From an uncultured Collinsella sp. (GTDB taxonomy: Bacteria > Actinomycetota > Coriobacteriia > Coriobacteriales > Coriobacteriaceae): a stretch of DNA of 9,022 bases. Position 1 is the first letter of the stretch; each line of letters begins with the position of its first letter. The notes beneath the pieces are model-generated. The model saw only the letters and a program-made list of their open reading frames with translations, did not search any database and had not been told where the DNA came from. The position numbers and the translations under genes are program-made. Positions 5,176-9,022 of this stretch are shown piece after piece. Where the stretch lies: the NCBI GenBank assembly GCA_902490245.1, contig CABUDB010000049.1:1-9022 (forward strand), given 5' to 3'.

Positions 5176-6783
5176 TTAATGGCGGAAGTGGCGGGCACCC
5201 GTGAAAACCATCGCAATATTGTGCTCGTTGCAGGCCTGGATGCTCTCGTCGTCGCGCTTGGAGCCGCCGGGCTGAATGATGCAGGTCACGCCGTGCGCGG
5301 CAAGCACGTCGACGTTGTCGCGGAACGGGAAGAACGCGTCGCTTGCGCAAGCAAAGCCGCCCTTCTCCACGCCCTCGCGCTCGCAGAAGTCCTCGGCACG
5401 CTCGCAGGCCAGCAACGCGGAATCCACGCGGTTGGGCTGGCCGGGGCCCATGCCAATGCCGGCCTTGCCCTTAGAGACCAGGATGGCGTTGGACTTGACG
5501 CCCTTGCAGACCTTCCAGGCAAACTCGAGCTCGGCCATCTCGGCGTCGGTGGGCTTGCGGTCGGTGGGGAACGTAAAGGTCGCGGGATCCTCGGTCACGT
5601 GGTCGACCTCCTGCACCAGCATGCCGCCGTCGATGGAGCGCAGCTCCACCTGGGCGCCGTGGTCCACGCCGCCGGTCGCCAGCACGCGCAGGTTGGGGCG
5701 CTTGGCCATGCGCTCGAGCGCCTCGGCAGTGTAGCTCGGGGCGATGATAACCTCGACGAACTGCTTGTTCTGGTCGGCGAAATGCTCAACCAGCTCATAG
5801 GGTACCTCGCGGTTGCAGGCGATGATGCCACCGAAGGCGCTCTTGGGATCGCAGGCGAAGGCGCGGTCGTAGGCAGCCGTGATGTCCTCGGCAACGGCGG
5901 AGCCGCAGGGGTTCTGATGCTTGAGGATCACGCAGGCCGGCTCGTCGAACTCTCGGACCAGGTTCCAGGCGGCATCGGCGTCCAGATAGTTGTTGTAGCT
6001 GAGCGGCTTGCCCTGGATCTGCTCGGAGCCCACAAGCGGGAACTGAGAGCTCGCGGTGTTCTCGCAGCCCTCGGCAAAGCGATAGACCGTGGCCTTCTGC
6101 TGCGGGTTCTCGCCGTAGCGCAGGTCGTCGACCTTCTCCAGCGAGATCTCGAGCTTGGCAGAGGTGTCCGCCACGTCGCTTGCCTGGGCGGCGAGCCAAC
6201 GGGAGATAGCCGTGTCGTAGGCGGCGGTAGTCTGGTAGACCTTCACCTGCAGGCGACGACGGGTGGAAAGCGTGGTGCAACCGCCGGTCTCGCGCATCTC
6301 GGCAAGGACGGCGTCGTAGTCGGCCGGGTCGGAGATGACGGTAACGCTCGCGGCGTTCTTGGCGGCAGAGCGCAGCATGGAGGGGCCACCGATGTCGATG
6401 TGCTCGATGGCATCCGCAAAGGTGACCTCGGGGTTGGCAACGGTCTTCTCGAACTCGTACAGGTTGACGACGACCAGGTCGATCAGCTTAATGCCGTGCT
6501 GAGCGGCTTCCTGCATGTGCTGCTCGGAATCGCGACGGGCAAGCAGCGCGCCGTGAACCTTGGGATGCAGCGTCTTGACGCGGCCGTCCATCATCTCGGG
6601 ATAGCCCGTAAACTCCTCGATGGGGGTTACGGGAACGCCCGCGTCCTCGATGGCACGAGCCGTGCCGCCCGTAGAGATGATCTCGACGCCAAAGTCGTCA
6701 ACCAGCGTCCGTGCGAAATCGACGACGCCCGTCTTATCGGTAACCGAGATCAACGCGCGTGCGATCTTCACATCAGATCCCAT
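5176..6783 (-). CDS. purH: Bifunctional AICAR formyltransferase/IMP cyclohydrolase PurH
   Basis: PurH carries out the last two steps of de novo purine synthesis: formylation of AICAR with 10-formyl-tetrahydrofolate, then ring closure to IMP, in the cytoplasm. Seen in 535 residues (full length): the N-terminal cyclohydrolase domain with ISVTDKTG (12-19), STGGT (37-41) and [18 protein letters not shown] (67-84); then the transformylase domain with LRYGENPQQ (221-229), KHQNPCG (288-294, where K288 and H289 match the catalytic Lys-His pair), SAFGG (315-319), [12 protein letters not shown] (444-455), [12 protein letters not shown] (481-492) and the C-terminal RHFRH. The ATG follows AGGAGG with a 6-nt gap. 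The gene stands alone, with no other purine gene in the window. All expected motifs are intact. Confidence 0.98.
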   Translation of the reverse strand: MGSDVKIARALISVTDKTGVVDFARTLVDDFGVEIISTGGTARAIEDAGVPVTPIEEFTGYPEMMDGRVKTLHPKVHGALLARRDSEQHMQEAAQHGIKLIDLVVVNLYEFEKTVANPEVTFADAIEHIDIGGPSMLRSAAKNAASVTVISDPADYDAVLAEMRETGGCTTLSTRRRLQVKVYQTTAAYDTAISRWLAAQASDVADTSAKLEISLEKVDDLRYGENPQQKATVYRFAEGCENTASSQFPLVGSEQIQGKPLSYNNYLDADAAWNLVREFDEPACVILKHQNPCGSAVAEDITAAYDRAFACDPKSAFGGIIACNREVPYELVEHFADQNKQFVEVIIAPSYTAEALERMAKRPNLRVLATGGVDHGAQVELRSIDGGMLVQEVDHVTEDPATFTFPTDRKPTDAEMAELEFAWKVCKGVKSNAILVSKGKAGIGMGPGQPNRVDSALLACERAEDFCEREGVEKGGFACASDAFFPFRDNVDVLAAHGVTCIIQPGGSKRDDESIQACNEHNIAMVFTGARHFRH

Positions 6784-7060
6784 GCAGTCCTCCTGTCTGG
6801 TACGCCGCCGTGCTCTGTGAGTCGGTGATACGTCGATCTGCAGCGCTCGCGCAGCGGCATTGAAAATACTGATTTAATGTAGCGCATCGAGCGCATCGAT
6901 GCACCCCGCAACGCACGGCTGTGCAGAAAAAGTTTGCGAGCGGAGGGGATGGACACGGCATCGGGCACGGTGAGTTCATGGAACACAGGGGCACCATAAT
7001 TAGATGCCAATAGCGTGGTAGAACTGTGCTCGATATGCATCCGCAAAAGAAAGAGGCACC
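6784..7060. promoter_or_regulatory. Divergent promoter region between purH and the acetyltransferase gene
   Basis: This 277-bp gap must hold promoters for both divergent genes. A perfect tandem pair of the 9-mer GCGCATCGA (6882-6890 and 6891-6899) lies about 100 bp before purH and could be a regulator site. CATAAT (6995-7000) is a possible plus-strand -10 without a convincing -35. I saw no purine riboswitch-like structure. Confidence 0.3.
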
Positions 7061-7702
7061 ATGGTCTCGCGGGTTCTCTACCGACCGTTTGATACCGAAG
7101 ACTTCGACGCCATCGCGCTGATTCTGCAGCAGCTTTGGCACAACAATTCGGATAACGATGAGTACAACCGCCTCGAGGCCGCGTGCGACCTTGCCTACTG
7201 CCTTTCGTCCTCGACGTTTTCGCAGGTTGCCGTAATCGACGGTCAGGCGCGTGGCATTGCGCTCGCGCGTGCGGGACAGAGCTCCGGCGCCACCGTCAAG
7301 GAACATTGGATGGATACCGAACGCGCGCTGCTATCGCAGATGCGCGAGCTGGAGCCCGATGTCTGCGCCGAGTACCTCTCATTTGTGCGCGCAACCATCC
7401 GAACCAACAACCGCCTGCTCGAGAGCAGCCCGTTGCCGCACGACAACGAGGTCACGCTGCTTGCCGTTGATCGAGATGTCCACGGCCTGGGCGTTGGCTC
7501 GGTGTTGCTCGATGCCGCGGTCTCGTACCTTTCCTCGCGCGGGGCGACAAGGGCGCACCTGTACACCGACTCCAACTGCTCTTGGAAGTTTTACGAGCTG
7601 CACGGCTTTAAGCGCGCGGCCACGCACCGCGCCAACCGCGAGGAACGCCGCCACGCCATGCCGCGCGAAAGCTTCCTCTACGAACTCGATCTAACAGCCT
7701 AG
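7061..7702 (+). CDS. GNAT-family N-acetyltransferase
   Basis: The product is a 213-residue cytoplasmic enzyme expected to transfer an acetyl group from acetyl-CoA to an unknown amine. Seen: the N-terminal GNAT pattern VLYRPFDTEDFDAIALILQQLW (5-26); the acetyl-CoA pyrophosphate-binding motif A in VTLLAVDRDVHGLGVGSVLLDAA (131-153), where HGLGVG fits R/Q-x-x-G-x-G/A; and motif B, LYTDSNCSWKFYELHGFKR (167-185), with the tyrosine-bearing FYELHGF typical of the family. The length is greater than a minimal 150-residue domain because a helical segment sits between the N-terminal part and motif A (about 75-125). The start follows AAAGAGG with a 5-nt gap. It is a single gene on the plus strand, divergent from purH and convergent with the DUF2207 gene. 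The substrate cannot be inferred. Confidence 0.9.
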   Translation: MVSRVLYRPFDTEDFDAIALILQQLWHNNSDNDEYNRLEAACDLAYCLSSSTFSQVAVIDGQARGIALARAGQSSGATVKEHWMDTERALLSQMRELEPDVCAEYLSFVRATIRTNNRLLESSPLPHDNEVTLLAVDRDVHGLGVGSVLLDAAVSYLSSRGATRAHLYTDSNCSWKFYELHGFKRAATHRANREERRHAMPRESFLYELDLTA

Positions 7703-7717
7703 CCCAAGCAGCCACAC

Positions 7718-7787
7718 CTAGTCATTTAAGAACGTCCCCAATGACTGATCCCCAACAACTAGTCATTTAAGTCTGTCCCTAATGAGT
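7718..7787. repeat. Two tandem copies of a 29-bp palindromic element
   Basis: Copies at 7718-7746 and 7759-7787 share CTAGTCATTTAAG, three differing bases, GTCCC, and then AATGA-T, with a 41-bp period and a 12-bp spacer. In copy 1 AGTCATT (7720-7726) and AATGACT (7740-7746) are a perfect inverted pair around 13 bases. Copy 2 has one arm mismatch. The first copy begins 15 nt after the acetyltransferase stop codon. Confidence 0.75.
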
Positions 7788-7826
7788 GGCCTAGGGGGTT
7801 TGTAGATAGCCGTGGTCAAAATACAT

Positions 7827-8026
7827 CAAATATGAGTACTGTTACCTTTTTAGTAGCAGCGATTCGGGGCATTTTTGATGCTTATAGGCATGACGACCAG
7901 CTGCACGAGCTGACGTAACTCCCCAAATGTTCAATAAAATGGGCTCCTAACGAGAAGTACTCTCATTAGGAGCCCATTATTATGTGCAAACATATGTGAC
8001 CAACGCAGCAATAGTACTCATATTTG
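7827..8026. repeat. Inverted pair of CAAATATGAGTACT flanking a hairpin
   Basis: The 14-mer CAAATATGAGTACT occurs on the plus strand at 7827-7840 and on the minus strand at 8026-8013, with partial similarity continuing on both sides. Each copy points inwards to the hairpin at 7938-7978, and each lies downstream of the gene transcribed in its own direction. Confidence 0.7.
7938..7978. terminator. 18-bp stem, 5-nt loop: likely bidirectional transcription terminator
   Basis: The arms at 7938-7955 and 7961-7978 begin AATGGGCTCCTAA and are complementary at 17 of 18 positions around the loop AGTAC; on the minus strand the odd pair becomes a G-U wobble. On the minus strand the stem is followed by TTATTG directly after ATT, and on the plus strand by ATTATTATG. 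It lies between convergent genes and could end both transcripts, though the T runs are weak. Confidence 0.65.
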
Positions 8027-8154
8027 GCATTTTTTGTCCACTGTCCCTTGCGCGAAGGTCCTCAGCGGAAAGTTTGACCCGTTTCGATGCACAAAAATGG
8101 GATGAATCTTCCCTGGCAACCGCCCAGAAAGATCCACCCCAAAGCAAGCGCTCG

Positions 8155-8973
8155 CTAGAACGTTCCGCCGCCGCCTCCGCCGACGCCGCCACCGCCGCCA
8201 CCGGAAAAGCCGCCGCCGCTGCCGCCGCTCGAACTATCGGAACTCGAAGCCAGCTCGCGGATGGTCTCGTGGTACACATCGTTGAACGAATCGAGCGGGG
8301 ACTCGTTGCCGTAGTGATGGTAATACCACCAGTAGCAGGGGTAGTTGTCGTAGAAATCGTCGCTGTTGCGCAGGTCCGCAGGCACGGCCTCGGCCAGCTG
8401 TCGCAGCACTTCTTTCGAAACGCCCAGGGCAACGCCCATCACCAGCAGTTTGTTCCACAAGATCAGGTCGCTGGGAATGGCCTCCTTCAGGCGCGTAAAG
8501 TCCTCAAGCCAATGCTTGAGCGCTTTACAGCGAGCCGCCACCTCGGCGCCCTCCGGCGTGTAGCGACGGAAGGTGCAGCTCAGGACAAAGCCCACGATCG
8601 TGACGGGGATCGAGATCATAGCGGCACCGACATTGGCATCCGCAAAGTCGGCATAGAACAGAGAGCCCAAAATGCCACAGACAATAATGATGCCGAGAAC
8701 CAAGCCGGCAACCAGGGCGATGGTGCCGTCCGAGGCGATAAGCTCGCGCGCCTCCAGCTTGCCCTTAACCGTGCTCTGATAGTCCTCGAGCTTGTCGCCA
8801 ACAGATGTGGTGCGCTCGCTAGCGTACTCCTCCAGCTCGCTAAACGTGCGCGAACGGACTCCGTCCTTATCGGGCTTAACGCCGGCGAAGAAGACCTTGA
8901 GCACATCGCGATCGATGCCGTCCTTCTTGGCAGCCTTCCAGGCCTCGTCGGTCACTGTGATGCGATACGTCTG
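8155..8973 (-). CDS. DUF2207-family membrane protein, C-terminal part (5'-truncated)
   Basis: About 272 residues of the C-terminal part of a predicted membrane protein of unknown function are present. Seen: a cytoplasmic-looking segment; two hydrophobic helices (TIALVAGLVLGIIIVCGILG and VGAAMISIPVTIVGFVLSCT); the family-typical stretch RRYTPEGAEVAARCKALKHWLEDFT; the following ILWNKLLVMGVALGVSKEV; and a C-terminus of serine followed by long glycine runs ending GGTF. Full-length DUF2207 proteins are usually more than 500 residues with an N-terminal extracytoplasmic domain, which is missing. The frame remains open upstream (QTYRIT before VTDEAW) until it meets adapter sequence at 8974. The GTG at 8955 is therefore not a true start. 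The stop is TAG at 8155-8157. The gene is convergent with the acetyltransferase gene. Confidence 0.88.
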   Translation of the reverse strand, partial: QTYRITVTDEAWKAAKKDGIDRDVLKVFFAGVKPDKDGVRSRTFSELEEYASERTTSVGDKLEDYQSTVKGKLEARELIASDGTIALVAGLVLGIIIVCGILGSLFYADFADANVGAAMISIPVTIVGFVLSCTFRRYTPEGAEVAARCKALKHWLEDFTRLKEAIPSDLILWNKLLVMGVALGVSKEVLRQLAEAVPADLRNSDDFYDNYPCYWWYYHHYGNESPLDSFNDVYHETIRELASSSDSSSGGSGGGFSGGGGGGVGGGGGGTF

Positions 8974-9022
8974 AGATCGGAAGAGCGTCGTGTAGGGAAA
9001 GAGTGTAGATCTCGGTGGTCGC
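8974..9022. other. Illumina adapter sequence (contaminant)
   Basis: From AGATCGGAAGAGC at 8974 to the right edge, all 49 bases agree with my memory of the TruSeq universal (P5-side) adapter read-through sequence. They are not genomic. On the minus strand they translate in frame with the DUF2207 gene and include TLFPYTTLFRS, a peptide known from adapter-contaminated assemblies. Confidence 0.97.

Larger units (their letters stand above)
7703..8154. other. 450-bp gene-free interval rich in short repeats
   Basis: No supported gene lies between the convergent acetyltransferase and DUF2207 genes. The stretch is more A/T-rich than its surroundings. It holds a tandem 29-bp repeat (7718-7787), a 14-bp inverted pair facing inwards (7827-7840 and 8013-8026), and an 18-bp hairpin between them (7938-7978). 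From about 8030 to 8154 I see no structure or gene that I can support. Confidence 0.7.

Noticed and set aside
5107..6828. 573-codon open frame on the plus strand opposite purH
   Set aside because: It is the antisense shadow of a clearly intact purH. High-GC codon use leaves long antisense frames open, and its translation is low-complexity with no recognisable domain.
7718..7787. CRISPR array
   Set aside because: There are only two imperfect repeats, with a 12-bp spacer that is too short, and no cas gene.
8155..8955. A complete 266-residue gene starting at GTG 8955
   Set aside because: The frame is open upstream into the adapter, there is no ribosome site in genomic sequence, and DUF2207 proteins are about twice as long.
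1..8973. A defence system, prophage or biosynthetic cluster
   Set aside because: All recognisable genes are core metabolic, envelope or regulatory genes with uniform base composition. No nuclease, toxin, recombinase or biosynthetic enzyme set was seen.

Overview
The window is about 9 kb of high-GC bacterial chromosome. Its genes look like those of an actinobacterium of the Coriobacteriia, most likely a gut Collinsella-type organism. That placement is an inference from base composition, protein style and intergenic repeats, and no search was run. The genes are ordinary housekeeping and regulatory genes: I see no transposase, integrase, phage gene, CRISPR array, tRNA or rRNA.

Layout, left to right. 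(1) Positions 1-191, minus: the 5' end of a gene with a proline-rich N-terminus that leaves the window. (2) 419-1399, minus: undecaprenyl-diphosphatase (uppP), with an unusual acidic insertion and a strong terminator. (3) 1649-2086, plus: a single-domain universal stress protein, followed by a 93-bp imperfect inverted repeat and a strong terminator. (4) 4013 to 2289, minus: a two-gene operon for a BceR/BceS-like response regulator and intramembrane-sensing histidine kinase, with no ABC transporter beside it in the window. (5) 4925 to 4194, minus: an unrecognised protein of about 243 residues, with terminator-like structures on both sides. (6) 6783 to 5176, minus: purH, which catalyses the last two steps of IMP synthesis, followed by another 93-bp imperfect inverted repeat. 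(7) 7061-7702, plus: a GNAT acetyltransferase. (8) 7703-8154: a 450-bp gene-free stretch with tandem short repeats, a near-perfect 18-bp hairpin and an inward-facing 14-bp repeat pair. (9) 8973 to 8155, minus: the C-terminal part of a DUF2207 membrane protein.

The last 49 bases (8974-9022) are not biological. They match the Illumina TruSeq universal adapter, so the sequence ends in untrimmed adapter. Any gene model running to the right edge is a chimera, and a start placed at the GTG at 8955 is an artefact.

The genes do not form one pathway. UppP and the BceRS-like pair both fit cell-envelope maintenance and response to peptide antibiotics that target lipid carriers, but they are separate transcription units. 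The most unusual content is between the genes: two long 3' inverted repeats, a possibly transcription-linked repeat shared by two convergent genes, and hairpins abutting a start or stop codon. These look like a family of lineage-specific intergenic elements. I found no convincing sign of a new multi-gene system.
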